Below, piece by piece: positions 31,770 through 40,500 of a stretch of DNA of 64,000 nt. A model generated the notes under the pieces. That model was not told where the DNA came from and ran no database searches. It saw only the letters and a list, made by a program, of their open reading frames with translations. The position numbers and the translations under genes were made by a program. Source of the stretch: Planctomycetaceae bacterium (lineage in GTDB: Bacteria > Planctomycetota > Planctomycetia > Planctomycetales > Planctomycetaceae); NCBI GenBank assembly GCA_041398785.1, contig JAWKUA010000005.1, positions 1 to 64,000 on the forward strand, read 5' to 3'. Numbering within the stretch: position 1 is the stretch's first letter; the number at the start of each line of letters is the position of its first letter.

Positions 31770-31946
31770 TCAGGAGTTCTTGATCTTCTCGATTTCCGCC
31801 TGCAGCGCTGCGATTTCCTTTTCCAGCCTTGGCGCTTCGGCGGGATCGTCCGGCTGATTTCGAGCGGCGTTCAGCAGTTGCTGCAGTTTTTGAATCTTGT
31901 TCTTTGCCGCGTCAATTTGTTTCTTCTGTTTCTTGTTGAGCGCCAT
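31770..31946 (-). CDS. 58-residue coiled-coil protein
   Basis: A small gene with a clean ATG at 31946. The translation MALNKKQKKQIDAAKNKIQK continues LQQLLNAAR, a short QPDDPAEAP hinge, then LEKEIAALQAEIEKIKNS, i.e. two helices with heptad repeats and a basic N-terminus. Codon use is protein-like. It is separate from its neighbours, and the tail reads like a short antiparallel coiled coil. I believe similar tiny proteins are conserved in planctomycetes but cannot name a family. Function unknown; nucleic-acid or ribosome association is plausible from the basic start. Confidence 0.7.
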   Translation of the reverse strand: MALNKKQKKQIDAAKNKIQKLQQLLNAARNQPDDPAEAPRLEKEIAALQAEIEKIKNS

Positions 31947-32086
31947 TCGATTGTAATCCGTTGCCTTGAAAATTCGCGGCCCCGACTGATCCCGGACAAG
32001 ACGGCGACGCCGGTCATGGCGCGCGGAGCGGAGTCGGGGTCGGGGGCAGTCGGCAAGTTTATCGAGTGGCGGAAAGATTGCGACAC

Positions 32087-33307
32087 ATGGCAGACGCTGC
32101 CGACGAACTGAAACGACTGATCGGCGACTGCGTGGCTGCGGACGAATTGAAGAAAGCCGTCTTCAGCCGGCCCGCCGATCGTTCGTCGCAGGTCTCCCGA
32201 GTTGACGTCCGGCCGATTCTGTTAAAGGGCCGCCGAACGTACCAGTTCGCGTCGCGGACCGGGAACCAGGAAGTCCACCAGAATCTGCTTCCGGAACAGG
32301 CGGCTGGTGAACTCATGGAACTCGCCTCCGGCCGATTTCGTGACATCACCATTCACACTACGACTGCAGTGTGGTTCGGCCGGCGCAGCAGGAAGGGAGT
32401 GTGTTCGCTGAAACAGCAGGTTCGAACAGATCCGCCCGCCGGACAATCCGACGACGACGATTCGCTGAGCAGCCATGATCGTCGTCGGCAGTATCTGATT
32501 CCGGACGGCGTCCCGGTGCCGTTTCTGGTGGCGACGGGCATCATGTCTGCCGACGGCCGCGTAAAGGCAAAGCATTTTCGCAAATTCCGGCAGATCAACC
32601 GGTTCGCGGAATTCATTCGAGACGTCGCTGACCGGCTGCCCTCGACGGGCACGCTGCGAGTAATCGATTTCGGCTGCGGTAAGAGCTATCTGACGTTTGC
32701 CACGCATTATCTGCTGACGTCGATTCTGGGTCGCGACGCTGCAATCACGGGACTTGACCGCCGCGCCGACGTCATCGAAACCTGCGTGAAGATCGTCGAG
32801 GAACTGCGGTTGCCGGGGCTGAACTTCGCCGTGGGAGACATCGCGTCGCTTGAACCGGACGGCGATGTTCATCTGACGATTTCTCTGCACGCGTGCGATA
32901 CCGCCACAGATGACGCTCTGGCGAAAGCCGTCCTGTGGCGCAGCGCTGTGATCCTGGCGGTTCCCTGCTGTCAGCATGAGCTGGCCGCGGCATTGTCTCG
33001 CGATGTTCAGCCGATGTTGTCTCGCCACGGGATTCTGCACGAACGGTTCTGTGCGATGGCAACCGACGCGGTGCGGGCTTCGCTGCTGGAGCAGGCCGGC
33101 TATTCCACCGTCGTGCAGGAGTTCATCGACATGCAGCACACGCCGAAGAACGTGCTGATTCGAGCGATCCGGCGGACTGCAACGGATCGGCCGCGCGACG
33201 TTGACGATCCTGCCGCGCAATTGCGGAAGTTTTCCGAGACCTTTCGCCTGCCGATGTTGAGACTGGAGCGGCAACTTGAAGAATACGGCCTTCTGACCGC
33301 TCGCTGA
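32087..33307 (+). CDS. Class I SAM-dependent methyltransferase (methyltransferase_32-like)
   Basis: About 406 residues. An N-terminal domain (residues 1-150: LLKGRRTYQFASRTGNQEVH, ELMELASGRFRDITIHTTT) precedes a Rossmann methyltransferase: LRVIDFGCGKSYLTFATHYL is the SAM-binding motif I, AAITGLDRRADVIETCVKIV motif II, LTISLHACDTATDDALAKAV and VPCCQHELAAAL the downstream motifs. This arrangement (LHACDTATD, PCCQHE) matches the conserved methyltransferase_32 family, whose substrate in bacteria is not established. The ATG at 32087 was preferred over a GTG at 32066. It is followed 17 bases later by a GT2 gene on the same strand, probably one transcript. Confidence 0.83.
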   Translation: MADAADELKRLIGDCVAADELKKAVFSRPADRSSQVSRVDVRPILLKGRRTYQFASRTGNQEVHQNLLPEQAAGELMELASGRFRDITIHTTTAVWFGRRSRKGVCSLKQQVRTDPPAGQSDDDDSLSSHDRRRQYLIPDGVPVPFLVATGIMSADGRVKAKHFRKFRQINRFAEFIRDVADRLPSTGTLRVIDFGCGKSYLTFATHYLLTSILGRDAAITGLDRRADVIETCVKIVEELRLPGLNFAVGDIASLEPDGDVHLTISLHACDTATDDALAKAVLWRSAVILAVPCCQHELAAALSRDVQPMLSRHGILHERFCAMATDAVRASLLEQAGYSTVVQEFIDMQHTPKNVLIRAIRRTATDRPRDVDDPAAQLRKFSETFRLPMLRLERQLEEYGLLTAR

Positions 33308-33324
33308 ACCAGCATCCCCGCTTC

Positions 33325-34065
33325 ATGCCGCATCTGCTGATCACCGTCTGTACGTACAACGAACTGGATAATATCCGGTTGCTGATACCGCAATTGCGCG
33401 AAGTGGCTCCCCAGGCCGACGTCCTTATTCTGGACGACAATTCTCCCGACGGCACCGGACAGGCCGCCGACGAATTCGCCGCGCAGGATGATCACGTCAG
33501 GGTCATCCACCGGCCGTTCAAGCTGGGAATCGGAGCGGCGACGCTGGCCGGATTTCGCTACGGCATTCAGCACGACTATGAACTGCTGCTGAATCTGGAT
33601 GCTGACTTCAGCCATCATCCCCGCCACATTCCCGCGCTGCTGGATTGCGTGAAGACGTGCGACGTATCGATCGGCTCGCGCTATGTTCCCGGCGGAGGAA
33701 TCTCCGGCTGGTCGTGGACCCGGCACGTGATGAGCCGCGGCGTCAATGTCTATTCGCGGCTGCTGCTGGGTCTGAAAACCCGCGACTGCAGCGGCAGCTT
33801 CCGTTGCTACCGCGTCGCGAAGCTTGCGGAAATCGACTGGGACCAGACTCTGGCGATGGGCTACGCCTTTGAAGAAGAGGTGCTGTACCGCTGCCGACAG
33901 GTTGGCTGCACGTTCCAGGAAACCCCCATTCACTTCGAAGATCGCCGCCTGGGCCGAACAAAGATCAGCGGCCGGGAAGTGATGATCGCCATCTGGATGA
34001 TCCTGCGGCTCGGCATCCAGCGTCTGACCGGCGGAAAAAAAAACTCCCCGCGCGGCCGGTCATGA
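33325..34065 (+). CDS. GT2 glycosyltransferase, polyprenol-phosphate mannosyltransferase type
   Basis: A 246-residue GT2 enzyme of the dolichol/polyprenol-phosphate mannose synthase group, which transfers a sugar from a nucleotide donor to a lipid phosphate at the membrane. The sequence shows LITVCTYNELDNIRLLIPQL, the D-x-D-like ADVLILDDNSPDGTGQAADE, LLLNLDADFSHHP (donor-binding), VSIGSRYVPGGGISGWSW, SGSFRCYRVAKL, and a C-terminal FEEEVLYRCRQVGCTFQETP. No C-terminal membrane domain is present, as in the soluble single-domain class. It ends in a basic tail that may touch the membrane. Cotranscription with the upstream methyltransferase is likely. Confidence 0.92.
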   Translation: MPHLLITVCTYNELDNIRLLIPQLREVAPQADVLILDDNSPDGTGQAADEFAAQDDHVRVIHRPFKLGIGAATLAGFRYGIQHDYELLLNLDADFSHHPRHIPALLDCVKTCDVSIGSRYVPGGGISGWSWTRHVMSRGVNVYSRLLLGLKTRDCSGSFRCYRVAKLAEIDWDQTLAMGYAFEEEVLYRCRQVGCTFQETPIHFEDRRLGRTKISGREVMIAIWMILRLGIQRLTGGKKNSPRGRS

Positions 34066-34405
34066 GTTTCGCGAACTGCTGCGACAGGCAATCTGCCACC
34101 GAAACCGAACGTCTGAGCCAGCGAATACGTTGGAATCCCGGGCTTCGTGCGTCGTGGAATTCGACAAACGAATTCGTTGCGACTCCCAGGTAAGGCTGGT
34201 ATAAGGCTGGCATTCAAGGCTTTTGCGCGGCAATCGACAGCATGCATAATGTGGACCGACGCCTGAACATCCACGGTTGTCGCAGATACCCGTGTCACGA
34301 GTAAATGTCGCGAATAACCATTTCGCGAACAGTGCGAACAGAATGACTGGCAGTCGACGTGACTGCGGAACAATTGGTTTCGAAAAGAAACGAGGAGATC
34401 ACGAA
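34066..34405. other. Intergenic region upstream of the DUF3467 gene
   Basis: About 340 bases. The frame of the DUF3467 gene is open through the second half but shows no protein-like composition there. No repeat was recognised. It probably carries the promoter of the DUF3467 gene. Confidence 0.5.
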
Positions 34406-34762
34406 GTGGCAAAGAGCGAAGAGAAGAGCGAAGGTACCAAGGCACCGGCGGCTCCGGCGGAAGCACAGGCCCAGCAGACGCAGGAAGTCGTCGTGGACGA
34501 TTCCCAGGCAAACGCCGGGTACGCGAACTTCTGTCGAGTGTCCAGCACTCCCGAAGAACTGATTCTGGACCTTGGCCTGAACCCGACTCCGTACGCGACC
34601 GGAAAAGTCGACGTCAAAGTGAACAATCGCATCATCCTGAATCACTACACAGCCAAGCGACTGTGGAGCGCTCTGTCGATGGCTCTGCAGCGCCATGAGC
34701 AGGCATTCGGAACTCTGGAAACCGACGTCCGCAAACGCGTAAAACCTCAGCCTGGCCAGTAA
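34406..34762 (+). CDS. DUF3467 domain-containing protein
   Basis: A 118-residue protein. The start is a GTG at 34406, eight bases after a perfect GAGGAG; upstream in-frame ATGs have no such site. Residues 1-40 are low-complexity (Lys/Glu, then Ala/Gln). Residues ~43-110 form the DUF3467 core: NAGYANFCRVSSTPEELILD, LGLNPTPY, KVDVKVNNRIILNHYTAKRL, MALQRHEQAFG. DUF3467 proteins are small, beta-rich and of unknown function, widespread in bacteria. The strong ribosome binding site and a textbook terminator just downstream suggest high, monocistronic expression. Confidence 0.88.
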   Translation: MAKSEEKSEGTKAPAAPAEAQAQQTQEVVVDDSQANAGYANFCRVSSTPEELILDLGLNPTPYATGKVDVKVNNRIILNHYTAKRLWSALSMALQRHEQAFGTLETDVRKRVKPQPGQ

Positions 34763-34801
34763 TCGCCGCCGGCGACATGAGTTAACCAACAGAAGACCAA
34801 A

Positions 34802-34831
34802 GGCCGCAGCCTGACGCTGCGGCCTTTTTTT
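34802..34831 (+). terminator. Rho-independent terminator after the DUF3467 gene
   Basis: A perfect nine-base stem GGCCGCAGC / GCTGCGGCC with a five-base loop CTGAC (34802-34824) is followed directly by seven T residues (34825-34831). It begins 39 bases after the stop codon. Confidence 0.95.
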
Positions 34832-35082
34832 ATGCCGAGTCAACCGCTTCCGGATTCGTTCGTTACTCCGGAATGTCCTGATCTGAATGCGGTGCGGCGA
34901 TGTAGCCGTGCCTCGCCGCGACGCGCCGTCCTGCCTTGCCGTTTGAAGAAATCACGTGCGTCCGTATCAAATGCCGGAGAACCGGCGCTTCGGTCTCGGC
35001 GAGTTCAAACTGCGCGTTGACGACACCGCCAAAACGAGCGAAGCAGGCTCGGGCGAGGGTGTTCACTGAGACGGCGCGGAAT
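34832..35082. other. Intergenic region, nothing recognised
   Basis: About 250 bases between the terminator and the end of the ppk2 gene on the other strand. No gene-like frame, repeat or RNA element seen. Confidence 0.5.
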
Positions 35083-35997
35083 TCAGTACCGATCCGGAAC
35101 GAATCGCTGATTCGCGATCGGCGGACGAGCGTAGCCGTTTTGTTCCGGCGGGCGTTCCGGGAGTTCGATGCGTTGTTTGGGGACGGAATCGTAGGGAATC
35201 TGACTCAGGATGTGGCCGATGCAGTTCAACCTCGCGCGCTTCTTGTCATCGGCCTCGACGACATGCCATGGAGATTCTTCCAGGTCAGAGAATTCGAACA
35301 TCTCGTCCTTGGCGCGCGAATAGTCTTCCCATCGTGTCAGCGATTCCACATCCATGGGGCTCAGCTTCCAGCGTTTGGTGGGCGTTTTGATGCGGCGGCG
35401 AAAGCGGCGCTGTTGTTCTTCGTCGCTGATGGAGAACCAGTACTTGATCAGAATGATGCCGGATCGCAGCAGCAGGCGTTCGAACTCCGGGCAGGATTCG
35501 CGGAATTCCTGGTACTCCTCGTCCGTGCAGAAACCCATCACGCGTTCCACTCCGGCGCGGTTGTACCAACTGCGGTCAAACAGCACCATTTCGCCGGCCG
35601 CAGGCAGATGAGAGGCATAGCGCTGAAAATACCACTGTGATTTTTCGCGTTCTGTCGGGACGCCGAGTGCGGCGATGCGACAGATTCGCGGGTTCAGAGG
35701 TTCCGCAATCCGTTTGATCGTGCCGCCTTTGCCTGCCGCGTCGCGGCCTTCGAACAGAATCACAACTCGCAGGCCCGCGTGGCGAATCCATTCCTGCAGT
35801 TTGACCAGTTCGATGTGAAGCTTTTTCAACTGTTTGTTGTAGACCTTCGTGCGAAGCTTGCGTGTCCCGCTTTTCGCCTGCCGAGACGATGGTTCCTGTT
35901 GGTGACGAACTTCGCTTGCGGTCGACGTGCTGCGGGGGGCACGTTTGTCGTCCATTTCTTCGTCGTCCATTTCATCGGATAACGCTGACTGTGTCAT
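35083..35997 (-). CDS. ppk2: Polyphosphate kinase 2 (PPK2)
   Basis: A 304-residue PPK2, which phosphorylates nucleotides with polyphosphate (or the reverse). Walker A is VILFEGRDAAGKGGTIKRIA and Walker B is MVLFDRSWYNRAGVERVMGF. The lid region is RRIKTPTKRWKLSPMDVESL, followed by WEDYSRAKDEMFEFSD and WHVVEADDKKRARLNCIGHI. The N-terminal ~60 residues are acidic then basic and probably disordered. The ATG at 35997 has GGGAG six bases upstream. It follows a Na/Pi-cotransporter-like gene on the same strand with a 67-base gap, so phosphate uptake and polyphosphate use are probably transcribed together; this is inference. The single-domain layout fits class I PPK2 (nucleoside diphosphate kinases). 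Confidence 0.93.
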   Translation of the reverse strand: MTQSALSDEMDDEEMDDKRAPRSTSTASEVRHQQEPSSRQAKSGTRKLRTKVYNKQLKKLHIELVKLQEWIRHAGLRVVILFEGRDAAGKGGTIKRIAEPLNPRICRIAALGVPTEREKSQWYFQRYASHLPAAGEMVLFDRSWYNRAGVERVMGFCTDEEYQEFRESCPEFERLLLRSGIILIKYWFSISDEEQQRRFRRRIKTPTKRWKLSPMDVESLTRWEDYSRAKDEMFEFSDLEESPWHVVEADDKKRARLNCIGHILSQIPYDSVPKQRIELPERPPEQNGYARPPIANQRFVPDRY

Positions 35998-36064
35998 GGC
36001 GACTCCCGTTTGTTGGCATGGCAGAGGGTGTACACGGCCTGGGCTAAACGACGCGGAGCTGTGC

Positions 36065-37816
36065 TCAGACCGTGGCATTCTCGGCCGGTTGCACGCGGGT
36101 TTCGGCTTCCTCTGGTGTCTGCACGTGATTCAGGTCTTCTTCGATCACCAGCTTGGCAATTCGTTTGGCGAAGTAATACATGCGCTTGATGTATTCCATG
36201 AGTTCCGATTCCAGACGGAACATGGCCAGTCGGTTGGGTTCGTCAGCGGCGAGGCGTCGTGACAGATGACGTTCGGCTTCGGCAGACAGGCGATTGACTT
36301 CCTGCTTGGCATCGGCCACTTCTTTGGCTGCTTCCAGATCGTTGGAAACGAGTGCCCGGATGGCTCGCTCCGTGGCCCGCGTCACGGCTCGGTTGAGGTC
36401 ATCGAGCACTTTCTCGGTGAGCGGGCTGACCTGCAGGTTGGCTCGCAGACGATTTCGTCCGGCGTCGACCAGATTGGTTTCGATCAGGTCCCCGATGTTT
36501 TCCAGATAGTTGGCGGCCGCGAGATAGTCGGCAAGCTGTTCAGCCTGTCGCTTTGTCAGATTCTCCTGCGACAGCCGCCCCAGATACGTCACGATGGCTC
36601 CGTGCAGCGCGTCGACGTTGTCGTCCAGTGCTTTCAGATTGCTGAAGTCTTCATCATTCCCGTGAATCACGGTATCAAGTGCGCCGCGCATCATGTAAAG
36701 GGCTGCGGCTCCCAGGCGTCCGAGTTCCATCCGCACGATGTCCATCGCCATCGCGGGCGTCTGCAGCAGAATCGGGTCCAGATACTTCGGCTGAGCGACC
36801 GCAGGTTCCGGCTGGATACGGTCCGGCACGATGCGGCGGACAAACCACCCCAGCGGCGTCGTGAATCCGATCAGCAGCAGCGTGTTGGCGACGTTGAAGA
36901 CCGTGTGAGCGTTCGCGATCTGTCGCGGTGTTTCCGCCGCGAGTCTGGCGGTGCCGACCAGTTCCGGACTGGACGGAGACAGCCATTCCACAATGACCGC
37001 CAGTTGTGGAATCGCCGTGAACCAGATGGCGACACCGACCACGTTGAAAACAACATGTGCCGCCGCCGCGCGGACGGCATCGCGCGGCTTGCCAATCGCG
37101 GCCAGTGCGGCCGTGATGCACGTGCCGATGTTGGCTCCGAAGATCAGAGCGATGCCGGTTTCCAGCGTGATGAATCCCTGAGCTGCCAGGGTAATGACCA
37201 GTCCTGTCGTTGCGGAAGAACTCTGCACCAGTGCGGTGAACACAGCCGACATCAAGATCGCGAGCACCGGATGTTCGATGTGCTGCATCAGCCGGATGAA
37301 CGGCTCATAGGTTCTCAGCGGCTGAGTGCTGTCGCTCATCAGTTGCATGCCGAAAAAGATCAGGCCCAGCCCCATCACCATCGTGCCGTACTGGCGAACT
37401 CGCGGTCGAGAAGAACAGAACAGCAGGAAGAACCCGATCGCCACCAGCAACAGCGAATAGTGAGTGATCTTGAACGCGATCAACTGAGCCGTGATGGTCG
37501 TGCCGATGTTCGCTCCCATGATGACACCGATCGATTGCGTGAGTGTCATCAGGCCGGCCGAGATGAAACCCACGACCAGCACCGTCGTCACGGACGACGA
37601 CTGCACGATCGCCGTCACGATGGCTCCGGCCAGTGCTCCCGTGAAACGATTGGTGGTCAACCGGGCCAGGATCACCTTCATTCCGTTGCCGGCGATGACC
37701 TTCAGCGAGTCGGACATCTGATCCATGCCGAACAGAAACAGAGCCAGTCCGCCCGCGAGTCCCATGATGATGGAACCGACCTGCAGCGATTCAGACGTGA
37801 CTTCGGCAAGCAGCAT
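36065..37816 (-). CDS. Na/Pi-cotransporter family protein with PhoU-like C-terminus
   Basis: A 583-residue transporter. The N-terminal half has the two inverted NptA/PNaS repeats: GLAGGLALFLFGMDQMSDSL, AIVTAIVQSSSVTTVLVVGF, GVIMGANIGTTITAQLIAF and, in the second repeat, VFTALVQSSSATTGLVITLA and LIFGANIGTCITAALAAIG. The QSSS pairs are the substrate-binding motifs. From ~residue 370 comes a PhoU-like helical domain (DNVDALHGAIVTYLGRLSQE). Such proteins carry phosphate with sodium. An alternative GTG start at 37861 extends it by 15 residues; the ATG at 37816 lies closer to the first helix. ppk2 follows, and a second paralogue is divergent. Confidence 0.92.
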   Translation of the reverse strand: MLLAEVTSESLQVGSIIMGLAGGLALFLFGMDQMSDSLKVIAGNGMKVILARLTTNRFTGALAGAIVTAIVQSSSVTTVLVVGFISAGLMTLTQSIGVIMGANIGTTITAQLIAFKITHYSLLLVAIGFFLLFCSSRPRVRQYGTMVMGLGLIFFGMQLMSDSTQPLRTYEPFIRLMQHIEHPVLAILMSAVFTALVQSSSATTGLVITLAAQGFITLETGIALIFGANIGTCITAALAAIGKPRDAVRAAAAHVVFNVVGVAIWFTAIPQLAVIVEWLSPSSPELVGTARLAAETPRQIANAHTVFNVANTLLLIGFTTPLGWFVRRIVPDRIQPEPAVAQPKYLDPILLQTPAMAMDIVRMELGRLGAAALYMMRGALDTVIHGNDEDFSNLKALDDNVDALHGAIVTYLGRLSQENLTKRQAEQLADYLAAANYLENIGDLIETNLVDAGRNRLRANLQVSPLTEKVLDDLNRAVTRATERAIRALVSNDLEAAKEVADAKQEVNRLSAEAERHLSRRLAADEPNRLAMFRLESELMEYIKRMYYFAKRIAKLVIEEDLNHVQTPEEAETRVQPAENATV

Positions 37817-37920
37817 GCGGACTTCGACAAGAACGGCGAAGGGACCGGAAGACCGGGACACTCAAGCACACTTCCGCGGTGCGGGCAGCATTCCGGCGGA
37901 AATTTCGACAGGGGCGGGAT

Positions 37921-37950
37921 GTTAACTTGTTATTCATCAATTTTTAACAC
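37921..37950. promoter_or_regulatory. Candidate Pho-box-like triple repeat
   Basis: In the 463-base gap between two divergent Na/Pi-transporter genes lies an unusually A/T-rich patch. Three imperfect direct repeats, GTTAACTT (37921), ATTCATCA (37932) and TTTAACAC (37943), are spaced exactly 11 bases apart with 3-base spacers. That 8+3+8+3+8 geometry with a TTAAC core is the layout of PhoB/PhoP/SphR binding sites in several phyla. It is 105 bases upstream of the minus-strand start and 330 bases upstream of the plus-strand start. The assignment is inference from pattern and context. Confidence 0.45.
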
Positions 37951-38279
37951 ATAAGGAGCGAACGATAACCGGCGGTTGCGTTGAGAGTGCGTTCGCGACA
38001 CAGATGTGCGAATCTGCACCCGCGACGGGTCACTCTTGACGATGACTGGTTGTCGTGGACGAGGCCGCCAGTTGCCGCAAGCGCGTGTGGTTGCGGTGAC
38101 TCGGAAGCGTCTTCCAATACGAAACGACTGCTGCAACAACCGCTATGAACTCATCTGCCGGACACCGGGACAATTGATCCCCCCTGTTCCGGTCCTGGTT
38201 TTGCTTTGATCGTCGTCGATGCGAATGCTGTCGGCACGGAATGGCCGTCTTTCCGATCCCCTGCGCGAAACAAACACTC

Positions 38280-40464
38280 ATGCGATGGCCATTCATCGGT
38301 GCTGCGGCATTGGTCCTGACATTGCCCGGCATGGGCAAATGCGATGGCCCCGTCGGAATCCACGCACCGCCAACGTTCGCTTCCGCCACGGCGAACGTTC
38401 TACAGTCTGACGCCGCATTGCTGGACGCCGCCGCGTCCTCAAATGTCGACGCGTCATCCAGCACGCCACGCCGTCCTACGCCGAGCCGCGTTCCAGCGAT
38501 GGTTCCACGATCAAGTTGATTCCGGATCAGAAGGCGTTTCTGGGTTCGCCCGATACGGTGATTGATCTGCTCGATGTGTTTTCCAAAACGCCCGCCGCGA
38601 GCAACGGTCCGCTGACTCTGGAAGTGATTCGCGATGGCAAGGACGTCGCGGAAGCGGAATCGATGGCAACGTTCTGCGTCTGAAGTGGGGTTCACGGACG
38701 GCAAAGGAACGTGAGATTCTGGTCCGGGCGTCCAACGCAGCGGGCGAATTCGTTGACACGCGTTTCTACGTCGAACTCTGGGAACCCGATTACTGGAAGC
38801 TGGTTCTGACCGTGATCGGCGGACTCGGCATCTTTCTGCTGGGGATGAAGAATCTGTCAGAAGGCATGCAGGCCGTTGCCGGTCACCGACTGCGTCGCAT
38901 GATCAGTCTGGTGACTGACAACCGCGTCATGGCCACCGGCGTTGGGCTCTTCGTGACGATGCTGGTGCAGTCGAGTTCCATTACCACCGTCATGGTGGTG
39001 GGTTTCGTCAACAGCGGCTTCATGACGCTGGCTCAGGCCGTCGGCGTCATCATGGGTGCCAACATCGGCACCACCATCACCGGCTGGATTCTGGTGCTGA
39101 AAGTCGGCAAGTACGGCCTGCCGCTGGCGGGCGTGGCCGCCTTCGTCTACCTGTTGCCAAACGGGAACGCCTGCGCTACATGGCTCTGGCCGTTCTGGGG
39201 CTGGGTCTGGTATTTCTGGGACTGGAACTGATGAAGGACGGCTTCGGCATCATCAAGCGAACTGCCGGAATTCGAAGCGTGGTTCAAAACCTTCCGCGCG
39301 GATTCGTATGTCGGAGTACTCAAGTGTGCGATGGTCGGCTGCGTCCTGACATTTATCGTGCAGTCCTCATCCGCCACGCTGGGAATCACGATCGGCCTGG
39401 CACAGATCGGCGTTATTGAATTCGAAACAGCCGCAGCACTCGTGCTGGGTGAAAACATCGGCACAACGATCACGGCCTGGCTGGCTTCGTTCGGAGCCAA
39501 CACCAACGCCAAGCGAGCGGCCTACTTCCACGTGCTGTTTAATCTGCTGGGCGTGCTGTGGGTCACCGCCGTGTTTCCGTCTTACCTGATGCTGGTCCGT
39601 TACTTTCTGTTGGGTGACCCGGATGCCGACATGACGCTGGGAATCGCGTCGGCTTCGCAGATCACCGCCGGAATCGCGGTGACTCATACAGGATTCAACG
39701 TCACCAATACGATCGTCTTTCTGCCTCTGGCCGGGTACCTCGCCGAACTGCTGAAGCGGCTGATTCCGGACAGAGTTCTTTCCGCAGACGAAGCGTCTCA
39801 CCTGACGAACCTTGATGTCCGCATGCTGGAATCGCCGCTTGTCGCCGTCGAACAGTCGCGAGCGGAAGTGTTACACATGGCCGCCGCCTGCAAGCAGATG
39901 ATGGCATGGCTGAAGGAATTGCTGCACCAGGATCCTCCCGACGCTGCGCTGTCTCAGAAGATTCTGGACATGGAGGAACGTCAGGACCGGATGCAGGATG
40001 AGATCGTAACGTTCATGTCCAACCTGCTGGTGGGAAATGTACCTCACGAAGTCGTCGATGAAGCCCGTCGTCAGTTACGCATGGCCGACGAATACGAATC
40101 CGTCAGCGACTGCATCGCCAGCGTTCTGAAAGCCAACCGTCACCTGTACCGCCACGAACTGCGGCTTCCCGAACATCAACTGGCCGAACTGTTCGAACTG
40201 CACGACATGGTGTCCGACTATCTGGACATGGTCAGCCAGTACTACGAACAGTGGGAACGAGCCGGCGGCGCCGTGGAAGCTCTGCCGCAGGGCGACATCA
40301 TCACCAAACACGCCAAGACGCTGTACAAGCGACTGCTGGCGAAACCGCCGAGCGAACAACTGGAAGCCCGTTCGATGGTCACCTACAACCGCCAGGTCGC
40401 GTCCTACCGCCGCATCCGCGACCACCTGGTAAACATCGCCGAAGCTCTGGCCGGTGAGAAGTGA
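38280..40464 (+). CDS. Second Na/Pi-cotransporter family protein with exported N-terminal domain, frameshifted
   Basis: About 727 residues when joined. MRWPFIGAAALVLTLPGMGK is a signal peptide. A ~140-residue extracytoplasmic domain follows (IKLIPDQKAFLGSPDTVIDL, NGNVLRLKWGSRTAKEREIL, FVDTRFYVELWEPDYWK). Then come the two transporter repeats (LGMKNLSEGMQAVAGHRLRR, VTMLVQSSSITTVMVVGFVN, GVIMGANIGTTITG; later LTFIVQSSSATLGITIGLAQ, ALVLGENIGTTITAWLA) and a PhoU-like tail (MEERQDRMQDEIVTFMSNLL). Frames change near 38500, 38665, 39165 and 39265. The exported N-terminal domain distinguishes it from its divergent neighbour and could sense or capture phosphate, which is inference. Confidence 0.85.
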
Positions 40465-40500
40465 TTCGTCTTCGGTCCGCGATCTCACCCAATGGATGTG

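Noticed and set aside
36266..37954. Long open frame on the plus strand opposite the Na/Pi transporter gene
   Set aside because: It is the antisense shadow of the intact transporter (Arg/Gln/His-rich, no motifs); GC-rich codon bias on the other strand leaves it open.
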